The notes under the pieces are model-generated. The model was not told where the DNA came from. It saw only the letters and a list, made by a program, of their open reading frames with translations, and did no database searches. A stretch of DNA of 64,000 nt from an uncultured Pseudanabaenaceae cyanobacterium. Its GTDB lineage: Bacteria; Cyanobacteriota; Cyanobacteriia; Pseudanabaenales; Pseudanabaenaceae. The position numbers were made by a program, and so were the translations under genes. Positions 8,901-17,090 of this stretch are shown piece by piece; within the stretch, counting starts at the first letter, position 1; each line of letters starts with the position of its first letter. The stretch spans positions 62,001-126,000 of the forward strand of contig CALGKB010000004.1 in the NCBI GenBank assembly GCA_937927915.1. The letters are read 5' to 3'.

Positions 8901-11065
8901 TCTGCCTCCTCTGGGGTAACAGGACTGGATTCTGCTTCTGTTACTAAGTCGTGCAGTAGCTCCTCTATTGTCTCTGTGTTTTCTTCTGCTCCTTCTTCCC
9001 ATACCTCTGCAGCCTTGGAGCTGGCGCTCATCTCTTCTGCTGTCTGCTCGGTGGTGAACAGGTCATCGATCGTGCTCTCTTCTGCTTCACTGCTGACAGT
9101 TGGCTCGTCTGTGGTGATAGTTTGTTCCAGATTGAAGAATTGAGGCACGTCTTGTAAGATTGTTACATCCTCATCCACCTCAAACCCAGGTATTGCAGGT
9201 TCCTCTGCCACCTGCGCAGTGTCAAATAAATCATCGATTGTAGACTCTCTTGTCTCCGTAGTTATAATAGGTTCCTCTGCTTCTGCTGTCTCTGTAACAA
9301 ATAGGTCATCCGCTGTTTCTGCAGTAGCTATTGCTTCTTCCGCCGTCTCTGTGGCAATGGATGCCTCTCCTAATTCTGCAATTTCACCAAACAAATCATC
9401 TGCTGTGTCTGAGCTAGAGATACTCTCTGCCTCTCCTACCGTCGTAAAGAATTGAGGAACATCCTGCAAAACTGTTACATCTTCATCTAAACCCCGTTCT
9501 ACTGTTAGTTGCTCCGTTACAGTAACTACCTCTTTTGCAGAAGTAGCTACAACTGCATCTGTCTCTTCTCCTAAAATCACGGCATAATCAATAGCGCCGT
9601 CCTCATCCCCGATCGCTTCTCTCACTAATTCCAGCAAGCCTAATTCCAACAAACTCACTCGTCTAGGTAATAGGAACTCCTCTGTGGTAGACTCTGCCGC
9701 AGCAAAGCTCTGTTCCACTTGTTCAGCTGTAACTTCGCCCAAGGACAGATCGAGTTCCTCTGTCATCACAGTAGATTCTTCTGTTGTAGAACCAGCCCCC
9801 CGATCAGCAATACTCTCCTCTGCCGTGCCCAGATCAAATGTCAGATCAGTTAAATCTTCCTCACCGCCCTCTGTTGTCACCGCAGACTCTTCTGTCATAG
9901 AAGCAATCCCCAGATCGGCAATACTCTCCTCTACTGCTTCTTGCGTACGTTCAGGCAAAGACAACTCCTCTTGTGCCAGTGATATACTCAAATCAAAACT
10001 TTCTTCTGCCTTTTCTGTCCCATCTTCAGATAGACTGATAGAGATTTCACCTTGTTCAGTTGCCGTTCCTAAGAGATCAGCTAGTTCTTGTTCACTCTCT
10101 ACCTTACTACTAACCTCTTCGCCACCCTCAATCTCTTCAGAAACAGACGATTCCTCTGTGAGATTGCTAAATAGGTCATCAAACGCCTGTTGCCCAATGG
10201 TTTCTGCCTCCTCCACACTCTCAACGGCTACAGCCGGCTCTTCTACCAAACTACTGCACAAATCACCAAATGCCTGCTCTGCCTTGGCAGCTTCCTCTTG
10301 ACCACTCGACTCTGTCAAATTAGCAAATAAATCATCAAATGCCTGTTGTTCTCTCCTACTTTCAGCTGCCAAATCTTGGTCACCAAAGGGGTCTACCGTC
10401 GGCTCAGAAGGGGGATTGACGAGAAAATCCTCCACTCCCCAGTCCGCTGCAGTGGCACTAATAAGGGTGCTTTCTACCAACTCCCCTAGGCTGTCGCTCT
10501 TACCAATCAGGTACTCCTGCCCCTGGCTGAGATAGGTCTTAACAGTTTCGTAATTATCGCCGTTATTGCTATCTAATTGGTTAACATAGGACAATAACCG
10601 CAACATCCCATAGCTGCTAATTAACTCTTCTAAGTTAGTCTGGGTTGTGGCTGTGTCCTTGCCCGATCGACGATTGTTAATCAATTCCTCCAACTTGTCC
10701 GCCGATTGGGCACTAAAATTATCAAAGGGATCAGCCGCAGAAGGATAAATACCTGTCTTTTCTTCCAACACCTGTGCCTGGGCAATCACCGCTGCTAACA
10801 GATTTGTGCCGTCTAGGGGGCTTGCCTGCAATGCCTGACTCAGAGCCTCTACGAAGTTAGCTACGTCACCATAGGCTAGCTTACTCCCCGCCTGCTCAAC
10901 GTGCCGTTGTAAATAGGAGACGATCGTGCGCCCCAACACATCCTCCTCTAGTAGTTCTGCCAACCTGGTCAAGCTGGTAACAGGGGATTGTGCCGACGAC
11001 AGTTCCGCTCGCAGTGCATTGAGGGTCTCTACTACCGCTGGCTGGGTCAGGTGCATCATGGTCAT
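5924..11065 (-). CDS. pilL: PilL-like hybrid CheA histidine kinase/CheW/receiver with long acidic repeat arm
   Basis: The 1713-residue kinase belongs to the cyanobacterial type IV pilus/phototaxis chemosensory class. Residues 1-210 are a helical N-terminal region. Residues 210-1050 are very acidic and repetitive. Residues 1066-1230 contain the CheA dimer segment (VRYLDNMNNLVGELIVN). The ATPase core has NALVHGIEDPETR (about 1283), DDGAGI and GGRGVGLDAV. A CheW-like domain covers about 1411-1560, and a receiver domain 1581-1700 has DD at 1587-1588 and phosphoacceptor D1632. I see no HPt histidine motif (HTLKG-like) in the first 1050 residues, so a separate HPt protein is probably needed, as in Synechocystis where PilL is split in two genes. 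It lies 13 bp after pilJ. The symbol is by architecture and operon, not by alignment. Confidence 0.85.
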   Translation of the reverse strand: MTMMHLTQPAVVETLNALRAELSSAQSPVTSLTRLAELLEEDVLGRTIVSYLQRHVEQAGSKLAYGDVANFVEALSQALQASPLDGTNLLAAVIAQAQVLEEKTGIYPSAADPFDNFSAQSADKLEELINNRRSGKDTATTQTNLEELISSYGMLRLLSYVNQLDSNNGDNYETVKTYLSQGQEYLIGKSDSLGELVESTLISATAADWGVEDFLVNPPSEPTVDPFGDQDLAAESRREQQAFDDLFANLTESSGQEEAAKAEQAFGDLCSSLVEEPAVAVESVEEAETIGQQAFDDLFSNLTEESSVSEEIEGGEEVSSKVESEQELADLLGTATEQGEISISLSEDGTEKAEESFDLSISLAQEELSLPERTQEAVEESIADLGIASMTEESAVTTEGGEEDLTDLTFDLGTAEESIADRGAGSTTEESTVMTEELDLSLGEVTAEQVEQSFAAAESTTEEFLLPRRVSLLELGLLELVREAIGDEDGAIDYAVILGEETDAVVATSAKEVVTVTEQLTVERGLDEDVTVLQDVPQFFTTVGEAESISSSDTADDLFGEIAELGEASIATETAEEAIATAETADDLFVTETAEAEEPIITTETRESTIDDLFDTAQVAEEPAIPGFEVDEDVTILQDVPQFFNLEQTITTDEPTVSSEAEESTIDDLFTTEQTAEEMSASSKAAEVWEEGAEENTETIEELLHDLVTEAESSPVTPEEAEIDDLLAEIEGQQAESVPSVDELLADIEQQAEAIDYPEDEDMTILQGTPEFFATVTAEPKLPEELVEEVSLDDMQGEDTEEEVVEEDMTTIQEMPEFFATLTAEEQEEEGFSIRAYDQQTDVVEFSELFDLEQASQEKEEVRDSDSGNDIEEELSQLLGEIEEQEIEEIASTFASDDEDESGFFFSQETIIDEEDSEGELTLLQLFNADNGEAPESEDPIDELAQLLGEEDRTTETAVAAEEVDAIDELSELLEETGTMAENNTTDVFAELESLLEEEVDISQLEELEALLEQPSPPPSNFDDLDALLSSIPPSPSKAAEVTSPGKGKTALNIAPAPGPSPRSTMVQNMRVDVRYLDNMNNLVGELIVNRNLLQQDQQRLQASLANLFNQINKLNDIAQKVRDEFDRSLMERRLEETLGHRYLKEERRSLIPSTDNKQQEQDHSTLIANDLDKHDKFNELALDIIELITRVKESASDVEFVIDETEQVSRQLGTITTQLEDDLKQVRMEPFSEISDRLPKQVRDLALKRKKQADIEISGRETMIDKVILQGLNTPINHLITNALVHGIEDPETRIALGKPPKGKITVKAYHQGNETIISVSDDGAGINPEKVRQSAITKGILTRAEAALLSDQDTYSLLFRPGFSTKAEVDEEGGRGVGLDAVVTQLNSIKGSIQVESAIGKGTTFTIRLPLTLSISKAIVCVCNRNRVAFPIDSFEDMVEITQDKVYKNAEGLPCFTWRDRELPFRPLQDLLCYNRQIGRVGFIKHTDDDIISIIVIRSERNFLALQVDKFEGEIEIVIKQIEGPAPKPPGIAGVTVLGDGRVMAICNVLELFGIAAGTITIPKYEQVQTDIADKDKSTTVLVVDDSVTMRKALVQTFEKAGYRVEEARNGKEAWDKLTSGLSCDLIFTDVEMPQMNGFQLLEKLQKDEQLRRIPVAMLTSQGKRVHIENAARLGAKAYFVKAYTDQEVLEGAKRLLRGQVAGKILEIMSS
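8597..9490 (-). repeat. Four copies of a DEDxTxLQxxPxFF motif within the pilL-like gene
   Basis: Four near-identical short motifs lie in the acidic arm: DEDVTVLQDVPQFFTTV (near residue 527), DEDVTILQDVPQFF (631), DEDMTILQGTPEFFATV (760) and EEDMTTIQEMPEFFATL (807). Between and before them are repeated FDDLF or DDLF motifs (residues 243, 295, 555, 586, 611, 667). The spacing is irregular (104, 129 and 47 residues), so these are short linear motifs rather than domain repeats. Confidence 0.85.
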
Positions 11066-11078
11066 AACCTCCTAATAG

Positions 11079-13256
11079 TTAGCGATTGAATTTGTCGTCC
11101 ACGTCTACCCGGAATCTTTCTACCGATTCTTGTAAGGTGCGGGCAACTGCTACTAGATTCTGTAGCGATTCAGACACACGGCGGGCTTCTTGGGAAGTTT
11201 CCTGGGCTGTCAACTCTACTCGCTGCATTACACTCGATACCGTGCGGGATGTCTCTGTCTGGCGAATCGTGTCCTCTGTAATCGATCGCACTAGGTTATC
11301 AATCTGTTGCGATACCGTAATAATGTCATTGAGGGCTTGGGTGGCTTGTTCCGCCCGTCGCATACCGTCAATTACTTCTTCCGTTCCCTTGTCCATTACC
11401 AGCTGCACGTTGTTCGTCTCACTTTGGATTTGCAAGACGATCTGTTCAATTTCCCTGGAAGACCTAGCGACGCGGTCAGCTAACTGGCGAATCTCATCGG
11501 CAATCAGAGCAAATTCCTTCCCTGCTTCCCCTGCCTTGGCAGCTGCCAAACTGGCGTTAATAGCTAGGTAGTTCGTCCGTGATGCCACGCCAGAAATTAG
11601 ACCCACAATCTTGGAAATCTCTTGGGAAGCTTCCCCTAGGCGTTTTACCTTCCGGGTCGATTCTTCCACCGTCTTGCGAATGTTGACGATACCTGCCAGG
11701 GTCACTTGTACAGCGTCGTTACCCCGTAGAGCGGTCTTGTAAGCAAGTTTTGCCACCTGCTCTGCTTCCCGTGCACTCTCAGCTACCCGTTGGATGGATT
11801 CCGTCATCATCTGTACATTTTGCAGGGTCACAGCCAGCTCTTCGGCTTGCCTCAAAGCGTCCGCGGATAGACTGCGGGCAAAGGTTTCGTTTTCTGCCGC
11901 TCCCTTGTTCACCTGGCGGGCAGCTTCCCGTACTTGGAGTACGATTTCACTCAAGTTTTGAATCGTCAAGTTAAAAGAGTCTGCTACCGCCCCTAGTACG
12001 TCGGCGGTTACTTCGGCTCTTACGGTCAGGTCACCCCGCGCTGCTCCTTCTACGTCGTCTAACAGGCGAATTACTTGCCTTTGCAGGTCTTCCTTTGCAT
12101 GCTCCAGTTCCGAGACCTTGAGCTTGATCTCATTAAATAGCTTTGCCTGCACATCCATCATGCGGTTAAAGCCTGTAGCAATTAAGCCCAGTTCATCCGT
12201 GGTTAGGACTAGAGCACGTACATTCTGATTGCCCCTGATCACTGCCTCCATTTGCATCTGCAGACTGTCAGCCGTACGTTTTACCTTGCGTGCCACCATA
12301 GAACCTAAAACGATCGAGCTGATCGCCGAGGCAGCCAATCCTATGCCCGTCGTCGCCAAGGGCTTGCTATTCTGTGCCCGCCACCAAGGGGATAACCCCA
12401 CCACCAAACTAGCCATGCCCCCTAATACCAAGGACACTAGGGGAATGACCACCATTTTTTGCCGCATGGGCATGCTGTCTAACCACCCCGATCGGACAGG
12501 TGCTACCTCAGGCACAAAATCCGGCAGGGCTGCTGGTGCTTCTTCTGCCTTCTTGGTTTGGACAATACCGATGTCTGTGTCGACGCTGGTGCTGACTAAC
12601 CCGATCGCTGTCACGGAGCCTGACTGGGGTTCCTCTGCAAATCCTTCCCCCTCAATGGCAGCAAAACCACTGGTGATGTCTTCATCCTGTAGCGTGCGGA
12701 AGGTACCTGTGTCATCGTAGTCGTCGCCGAAGAAGTCATCCGCCTGCTCCGCATCAAAACTAAACTCGTCCTGCTGGGTAATAAAAGTCTTGTTGGCACT
12801 GACAGTCCCTGGCGAAATCAAGACCGTCGCTTCCCCCCGCATATATTCATCTTCCTCTACTTCCTCCTGCTCATAGCCAAAGCTAAAGTCCGTCTCGGAC
12901 TCAGCAAAGGGGTCTACAAAATCCTGCTCCTCTGCTGTAGAGCTACCAGTGGGGGGAGTATCATCGTTGTAGTGGTCCTCTTGCTTTTGTTTTTCCGCCT
13001 CACTGATGCCCCAGGTGGCGTGCTCTAGGATGTTGTGGTCCTGAGTGAGTTGGATCGCATATTCATAATTCTTAATGGCTTCGTCACTGTTTTTGAGAGC
13101 GAGATTGACGTGACCATGTAGCAGGCGATACTTGGCATTGTTGGGATTAGCCGCCACCAATTTTGCTGTCAGGGCTGACGCTTCCTCGTACCTGCCATCA
13201 ATGTAGGCTCGCTCCGCTTTCTTGTACTCTTCTTGCTCTTTGGTAACAGTTGCCAT
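11079..13256 (-). CDS. pilJ: PilJ-like methyl-accepting chemotaxis protein with N-terminal TPR
   Basis: This receptor feeds the CheA-like kinase encoded next. The 725 residues begin with a TPR-like pair of helices (7-72, including GRYEEASALTAKL and DEAIKNYEYAI), then an acidic, probably disordered segment (100-255). Two membrane helices follow (about 266-288 and 302-322), separated by only about 13 residues, so there is no real periplasmic sensor domain. HAMP-like regions cover about 323-375 and 388-445. The signalling hairpin tip is at about 550-595 (SRTNYLAINASLAAAKAGE, then EFALIADEIRQLAD). The order TPR, acidic arm, membrane pair suggests cytoplasmic input, unlike classic enterobacterial receptors; this is inference. 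It is 15 bp after the CheW gene and 13 bp before pilL. Confidence 0.88.
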   Translation of the reverse strand: MATVTKEQEEYKKAERAYIDGRYEEASALTAKLVAANPNNAKYRLLHGHVNLALKNSDEAIKNYEYAIQLTQDHNILEHATWGISEAEKQKQEDHYNDDTPPTGSSTAEEQDFVDPFAESETDFSFGYEQEEVEEDEYMRGEATVLISPGTVSANKTFITQQDEFSFDAEQADDFFGDDYDDTGTFRTLQDEDITSGFAAIEGEGFAEEPQSGSVTAIGLVSTSVDTDIGIVQTKKAEEAPAALPDFVPEVAPVRSGWLDSMPMRQKMVVIPLVSLVLGGMASLVVGLSPWWRAQNSKPLATTGIGLAASAISSIVLGSMVARKVKRTADSLQMQMEAVIRGNQNVRALVLTTDELGLIATGFNRMMDVQAKLFNEIKLKVSELEHAKEDLQRQVIRLLDDVEGAARGDLTVRAEVTADVLGAVADSFNLTIQNLSEIVLQVREAARQVNKGAAENETFARSLSADALRQAEELAVTLQNVQMMTESIQRVAESAREAEQVAKLAYKTALRGNDAVQVTLAGIVNIRKTVEESTRKVKRLGEASQEISKIVGLISGVASRTNYLAINASLAAAKAGEAGKEFALIADEIRQLADRVARSSREIEQIVLQIQSETNNVQLVMDKGTEEVIDGMRRAEQATQALNDIITVSQQIDNLVRSITEDTIRQTETSRTVSSVMQRVELTAQETSQEARRVSESLQNLVAVARTLQESVERFRVDVDDKFNR

Positions 13257-13271
13257 TAGCTTCTCCTAAAT

Positions 13272-13844
13272 TTACTGTAATTGGGGGTTAATCCAACGGG
13301 GGGAACGTAGGATTTCTTCGGCGCTTAGTAGCTGCACTACTTTATTGTCGGGTAGATGCCATTCGCCTTTGACAAACCTGTTGAGGGGATTTTCTATCGG
13401 TCGCAATTGCTCGGGGTCTAACCACGCTACAACGCCAATGCGATCAACTACTGCTCCCAAAACCATTCCCCCTGCCTCGATCGCTACCACCGGCAGTTCG
13501 GCACGATCGGTATTGACAGGGTTAGGGTCACCGAGAAATTGCCCCAAATCACACACCCAAATCACGCGCCCCCGTAGGTTGATCATACCCAAAATCAGGG
13601 GAGAGGTATTGGGCATAGGGTTGATGCGATCAGGAGAACACTCCAAAACTTCGCGAATTTCAATGGCAGGCAGGGCATACTCTTTACCAGAGGGGACAAA
13701 AAAGCGCAGGTGTAACTCCCCCACTGGCTCCTCTTGAGCAATAGGGACAAATTCGGCCGGGGTATCAGAAAGACCGAGATAGTCCTCCTCCGCCTTTAGT
13801 TTTGCCTGGGCATCGTCTAGCTCAAGATCAGGGTTGGTTGCCAT
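13272..13844 (-). CDS. pilI: CheW-domain adaptor (PilI-like)
   Basis: CheW proteins couple receptors to CheA kinases. The 190-residue protein has an acidic 40-residue leader, then a CheW fold with LRFFVPSGKEYALPAIEIREVL, the conserved ILGMINLRGRVIWVCDL segment (about 85-101) and VVDRIGVV (about 137-144). It is the first gene of the operon pilI-pilJ-pilL, with gaps of 15 and 13 bp. The ATG used here is 16 nt from the nearest good ribosome-binding site (GGAGG at 13862-13866); an out-of-frame ATG only 8 nt from that site opens a 12-codon upstream frame. Confidence 0.88.
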   Translation of the reverse strand: MATNPDLELDDAQAKLKAEEDYLGLSDTPAEFVPIAQEEPVGELHLRFFVPSGKEYALPAIEIREVLECSPDRINPMPNTSPLILGMINLRGRVIWVCDLGQFLGDPNPVNTDRAELPVVAIEAGGMVLGAVVDRIGVVAWLDPEQLRPIENPLNRFVKGEWHLPDNKVVQLLSAEEILRSPRWINPQLQ

Positions 13845-13852
13845 AGCTGCAT
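13817..13852 (-). other. Twelve-codon upstream ORF overlapping the pilI start
   Basis: On the minus strand a GGAGG lies 8 nt before ATGCAGCTATGG. The first ATG opens a frame of eleven residues (MQLWQPTLILS) and stops inside pilI. The pilI ATG is the second ATG in that string, eight bases further on and in another frame. It might be a leader that couples or dampens pilI translation, or simply chance. Confidence 0.25.
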
Positions 13853-13874
13853 TGTTTACCCCTCCAATAAGTTG

Positions 13875-13903
13875 AATATAACATAGTAACGGGATTTCAC
13901 CAA
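13875..13903 (-). promoter_or_regulatory. Candidate sigma-70 promoter of the pilI-pilJ-pilL operon
   Basis: Reading the minus strand, TTGGTG (13898-13903) is followed after 17 bases by TATATT (13875-13880). Transcription would begin about 13868, giving a short leader before pilI. It sits in the 76 bp divergent gap between pilI and rnhB. The call rests on consensus match only. Confidence 0.4.
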
Positions 13904-13920
13904 AGGGTAAACCTGGGGGT

Positions 13921-14505
13921 GTGGAGTTAATTGTGGGGGTAGATGAGGTGGGGAGGGGGGCATGGTGCGGTCCGGTGGTGGCCGCGGCGGTGCTCTATGT
14001 GCCCTGTCTCTGGCAGTTGGGTATCAAGGACAGCAAAAAGTTATCCCCCCGCCAAAGGCAGCATTTGGCAAAGTTGATCCAGGCACAGACGCGGTGGGGC
14101 ATCGGTGTAGTGGAGGTGGCGGAGATCGATGCCTTAAATATCTTGAATGCTAGTCTGCTGGCGATGGAGCGGGCAATTAAAAACCTAGGGGTCACTCCCC
14201 ATCACTGCCTAGTGGATGGTCGCGATCGGTTGCGGTGGCGAGAAATGCCCCCTCTGCCCCAAACAACGATCGTGGGAGGGGACGGTCTCTCTGTGGCGAT
14301 CGGGGCGGCAAGTATCCTGGCGAAGGTCTATCGCGATCAGCTGATGGTAGAGATGGCAGACCTCTATCGCGGCTATGACTTGGCAAATAACAAGGGCTAT
14401 GCTACACCTAAACATCGCCAGGCAGTCCGCCACTTGGGGTTGTCTGCGCAGCATCGTCGATCGTTTCGTGGGGGGGAGGAGAGTGGAAATTCTCTGTTTG
14501 AGTAA
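13921..14505 (+). CDS. rnhB: Ribonuclease HII
   Basis: RNase HII cuts the RNA strand of RNA-DNA hybrids and removes single ribonucleotides from DNA. The 194 residues include the GVDEVGRGAWCGPVVAAAV motif at 6-24, carrying the catalytic Asp-Glu pair, then DSKKLSPRQR, and LVDGRDRL with a further catalytic Asp. SIAAS-like (here IGAASILAKVYRD) holds the remaining acidic ligand. The length is typical. The start is a GTG placed so that only a few residues precede GVDEVGRG, as in homologues. The 3' end overlaps the next gene by about 23 bp, implying translational coupling. Confidence 0.95.
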   Translation: MELIVGVDEVGRGAWCGPVVAAAVLYVPCLWQLGIKDSKKLSPRQRQHLAKLIQAQTRWGIGVVEVAEIDALNILNASLLAMERAIKNLGVTPHHCLVDGRDRLRWREMPPLPQTTIVGGDGLSVAIGAASILAKVYRDQLMVEMADLYRGYDLANNKGYATPKHRQAVRHLGLSAQHRRSFRGGEESGNSLFE

Positions 14506-15682
14506 CGGGCATGGGGAAGACGAAATTGGGGCAAGAATCTGTCGAGGGCTGCAAAAACTGGGGCATGAGGTCATAGCTTTACCCCTGGTGGGGGAGGGTC
14601 ATAGCTACGGAGATATACCCATACTGGCGGGGCTAGTGCAGGCAATGCCGACGGGGGGGTTTGTGCGCATGGATGCCCGCCAACTGTGGCGAGATATGCA
14701 AAGTGGTTTGCTGGCGCTGACCTGGCGGCAATTCCGAGCGGTGTGGCGTTGGAGTGGGAGGGGAAGGCTCATTTTGGCGGTGGGGGACATTGTACCCCTA
14801 CTGTTTGCCTGGCTCTGTAGTTGGCGGGCTTGTCCCTACGTGTTTGTGGCAACGGCAAAGTCGGAATACTATTGGCGCGATCGGGGCAAAAAGCAACCCT
14901 GGGGTGGCTCTATTTTTTACCCCTGGGAACGATGGTTGCTGCGGCAGTCCAGTTGCAAGGCGGTGTTTGTGCGGGATGAGTTGACAGCAAATTGGTTGCG
15001 CAGTAAATTCCAGCTCCCCGTCCATTTTGTTGGCAATCCCATGCTGGATGAGTTGGAGCCTAGGGGTTTAGATTTACCAGAAAAAGACAGTAGCTGGGTG
15101 GTGACCATCCTGCCGGGTTCGCGGGTGCCAGAGGCATACCAAAATTTTGCCCTGCTGTTGGAACTGGCAGAGAATTTGCGCCAAGCCCTCAAAACTAACA
15201 TTACTTTTCTGGTAGCAGTGGCAAGGGGTGTCGATGGGACTGTCCTGGCGGAGGCACTGCACCAACAGGGTTGGCAGGGAGAAGGGGAGTTCAGGAAGGA
15301 AAATGGCAAGTTACTCCTCCTGCAGGGCTATTTTGCCGACTGTCTGCACCTGTGTCACTTTGGCTTGGCAATGGCGGGGACTGCTACAGAACAGTTGGTA
15401 GGTATGGGCAAACCCGTTTTTACCTTGCCAGGGCAGGGACCCCAATTTACCCGCCAATTTGCGGAAGAACAGACCCATTTATTAGGGGCAGCGGTCACAT
15501 TGCTCAATCATCCCGGAGAAGTGAGCAAAATTACGGATTCCATTCTCCATGACCCCGATTTTTTTCACAACGCCGTCCTAATCGGTAGGGAACGCATGGG
15601 CACACCAGGGGCAAGCGATCGGATCGCCAGCGCAATTGATAGTCTCGTGGGGGACGCTAAGCTCCCAGGTGGACAGTTTTGA
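14483..15682 (+). CDS. Lipid-A-disaccharide synthase-related glycosyltransferase
   Basis: About 400 residues match the LpxB-related family found in cyanobacteria and Deinococcus. The N terminus reads EILCLSNGHGEDEIGARI, the family's typical opening. SIFYPWERWLLR, HFVGNPMLDEL and VVTILPGSRVPEAYQNF follow, then the MAGTATEQLVGMGKPVFTLPGQGPQ-type acceptor/donor segment, split here as GTATEQLVGMGKP and FTLPGQGPQF. The chemical role is unknown; most cyanobacteria lack classical lipid A, so an envelope glycolipid is a reasonable guess. The frame is open from 14375, but that start would overlap rnhB by 131 bp; I chose the GTG at 14483, which begins right at the conserved N terminus, with GTG 14468 an alternative. 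The 3' end overlaps the convergent gene by 26 bp. Confidence 0.85.
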   Translation: MEILCLSNGHGEDEIGARICRGLQKLGHEVIALPLVGEGHSYGDIPILAGLVQAMPTGGFVRMDARQLWRDMQSGLLALTWRQFRAVWRWSGRGRLILAVGDIVPLLFAWLCSWRACPYVFVATAKSEYYWRDRGKKQPWGGSIFYPWERWLLRQSSCKAVFVRDELTANWLRSKFQLPVHFVGNPMLDELEPRGLDLPEKDSSWVVTILPGSRVPEAYQNFALLLELAENLRQALKTNITFLVAVARGVDGTVLAEALHQQGWQGEGEFRKENGKLLLLQGYFADCLHLCHFGLAMAGTATEQLVGMGKPVFTLPGQGPQFTRQFAEEQTHLLGAAVTLLNHPGEVSKITDSILHDPDFFHNAVLIGRERMGTPGASDRIASAIDSLVGDAKLPGGQF

Positions 15683-16943
15683 CCCATTTGAGGCGTTTAG
15701 GGCGCACAGCCATCCGCAAAGTCACACTGATCATCACCGGCAGCCAGTGGAGTAGGTAAATGATGCCCAAACACGTCTCTCCCAATGCTCGCCACCAGGG
15801 AGTCTTGTAGGCACGGCGGATACCCAAAAACATAGCGATAAAAGATAAACAGAAAGAGAGGACTACTAAAGGTAGAAGGAGAGGAAAGCGCCCCCACCCC
15901 AGGGCAAATAAAGTGTCAGGCACCGCTGCCGTCGGCAGGACATACTGAATTAGGAAGAACAACCAGAGGTCAAAGGCTTTTCCCCCCCGTAACCGCCATA
16001 GATAGGGGAAGTAGTCCAGATAGCGTTGATAGCCCCCCTCCGCCCAGCGATTGCGTTGATGCCACAACTGCGGCAGCGTGATTACCCCCTCCTCCTCCAC
16101 TGCTGGCTGCAGCAAACAGGCAATGTCCCAACCGTTCAAATGCAACCTAAAGGTCAAATCCAGGTCATCCGTAATTGTGTATTCGTTCCACGCCCCACAC
16201 TGCAACAACGCCGATCGGCGCACAAACTGCCCATTCCCCCGCAGTTCCCCTATGCCGCCAATGCCTACCCGCCGCTCCTGTAGCCACAAATCCATCGCCA
16301 TCTCCGCCGCTTGTCCCCGCGTGAGGAAATTTACCGATCGGTTAAAGATACTCTTGCGCAACTGTACCGCCCCAATATTAGGTTGGGCAAACAGACCGAT
16401 AACTTGCTGCAGGACATCAGCACTGATTTGGGCATCGGCATCAAAGACCCCGATAATTTCCCCCGTTGTCAGGGGTAACACCTGGTTGAGCGCCCCCGAC
16501 TTGCCCCCAAAACTATTGGGAGGACGATGCAGAACCCGCAGTTGGGGCAGGGATTGTTGCAGTTGTTGCAAAATTTCCCCCGTCCTATCCGTGCTGGCAT
16601 CATTCACTACCCACACCTCCAGGGGAGCATAGTCAATTTGGGTCAACTGTTCCACCAGCCGCTGAATGACCGCCTCCTCATTTTTGGCTGCCACCAATAG
16701 GGAGACAGGTGGTTGATAATTATTCGCAATAGCTCCCCCCCGCCGTAAACGACAGAAGATCAAGCGCAGTGCCTGGATAAAGATAACGATGCCCAAGCCC
16801 CACACACACTGCCTTCCCAGGGAGACACTGTGCAGCGCCCCCACGCAACCGTAGACTATACACAAACTGAGAGCCGCCTTGACTCTGCGTCTTTCGCCCG
16901 GCGTATGGGTGACATATTCCCGATCGATGGACTGGCTCAGCAT
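15657..16943 (-). CDS. Family 2 membrane glycosyltransferase, probable monoglucosyldiacylglycerol synthase
   Basis: The 428-residue protein has two N-terminal helices (about 22-60), a GT-A domain (about 75-310) and four or so C-terminal helices. Visible motifs are VSLLVAAKNEEAVIQRLV, VVNDASTDRTGEIL, VFDADAQI (the DxD), TDDLDLTFRL and QRNRWAEGGYQRYLDY, the processive-type (Q/R)xxRW motif. This set fits the cyanobacterial enzyme that transfers glucose from UDP-glucose to diacylglycerol, the first step to galactolipids (Synechocystis Sll1377 type). Other cyanobacterial GT2 proteins share the motifs, so the substrate is tentative. It ends inside the convergent LpxB-related gene and starts 147 bp from tyrS. 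Confidence 0.75.
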   Translation of the reverse strand: MLSQSIDREYVTHTPGERRRVKAALSLCIVYGCVGALHSVSLGRQCVWGLGIVIFIQALRLIFCRLRRGGAIANNYQPPVSLLVAAKNEEAVIQRLVEQLTQIDYAPLEVWVVNDASTDRTGEILQQLQQSLPQLRVLHRPPNSFGGKSGALNQVLPLTTGEIIGVFDADAQISADVLQQVIGLFAQPNIGAVQLRKSIFNRSVNFLTRGQAAEMAMDLWLQERRVGIGGIGELRGNGQFVRRSALLQCGAWNEYTITDDLDLTFRLHLNGWDIACLLQPAVEEEGVITLPQLWHQRNRWAEGGYQRYLDYFPYLWRLRGGKAFDLWLFFLIQYVLPTAAVPDTLFALGWGRFPLLLPLVVLSFCLSFIAMFLGIRRAYKTPWWRALGETCLGIIYLLHWLPVMISVTLRMAVRPKRLKWVKTVHLGA

Positions 16944-17090
16944 TTAACCTTACCTCGTGCTAGGGTAATAAAGCTCTGCGGCTCTGCAGTTAAATTTAGC
17001 ATAAGTAGAGAACAAGCATCTGTCCCATAGGAGAGAAAGCAGATATGATAAGATAAGCGGGTCAGAAATAGCATTAGTTTTTGCAGTTTT
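16944..17090. promoter_or_regulatory. Divergent intergenic region between the GT2 gene and tyrS
   Basis: These 147 bp must hold promoters for both genes. A TATGAT at 17044-17049 could be the -10 element for tyrS, but no convincing -35 precedes it. I see no T-box or other leader structure. Confidence 0.3.

Noticed and set aside
8823-10301. Long plus-strand Ser-rich open frames opposite the pilL-like acidic arm
   Set aside because: They arise because Glu/Asp/Ser-rich codons read in reverse give few stops; the products are low-complexity and match no family.
16944-17090. T-box or tRNA-like structure before tyrS
   Set aside because: No specifier or conserved T-box sequence; the gap is explained by two divergent promoters.
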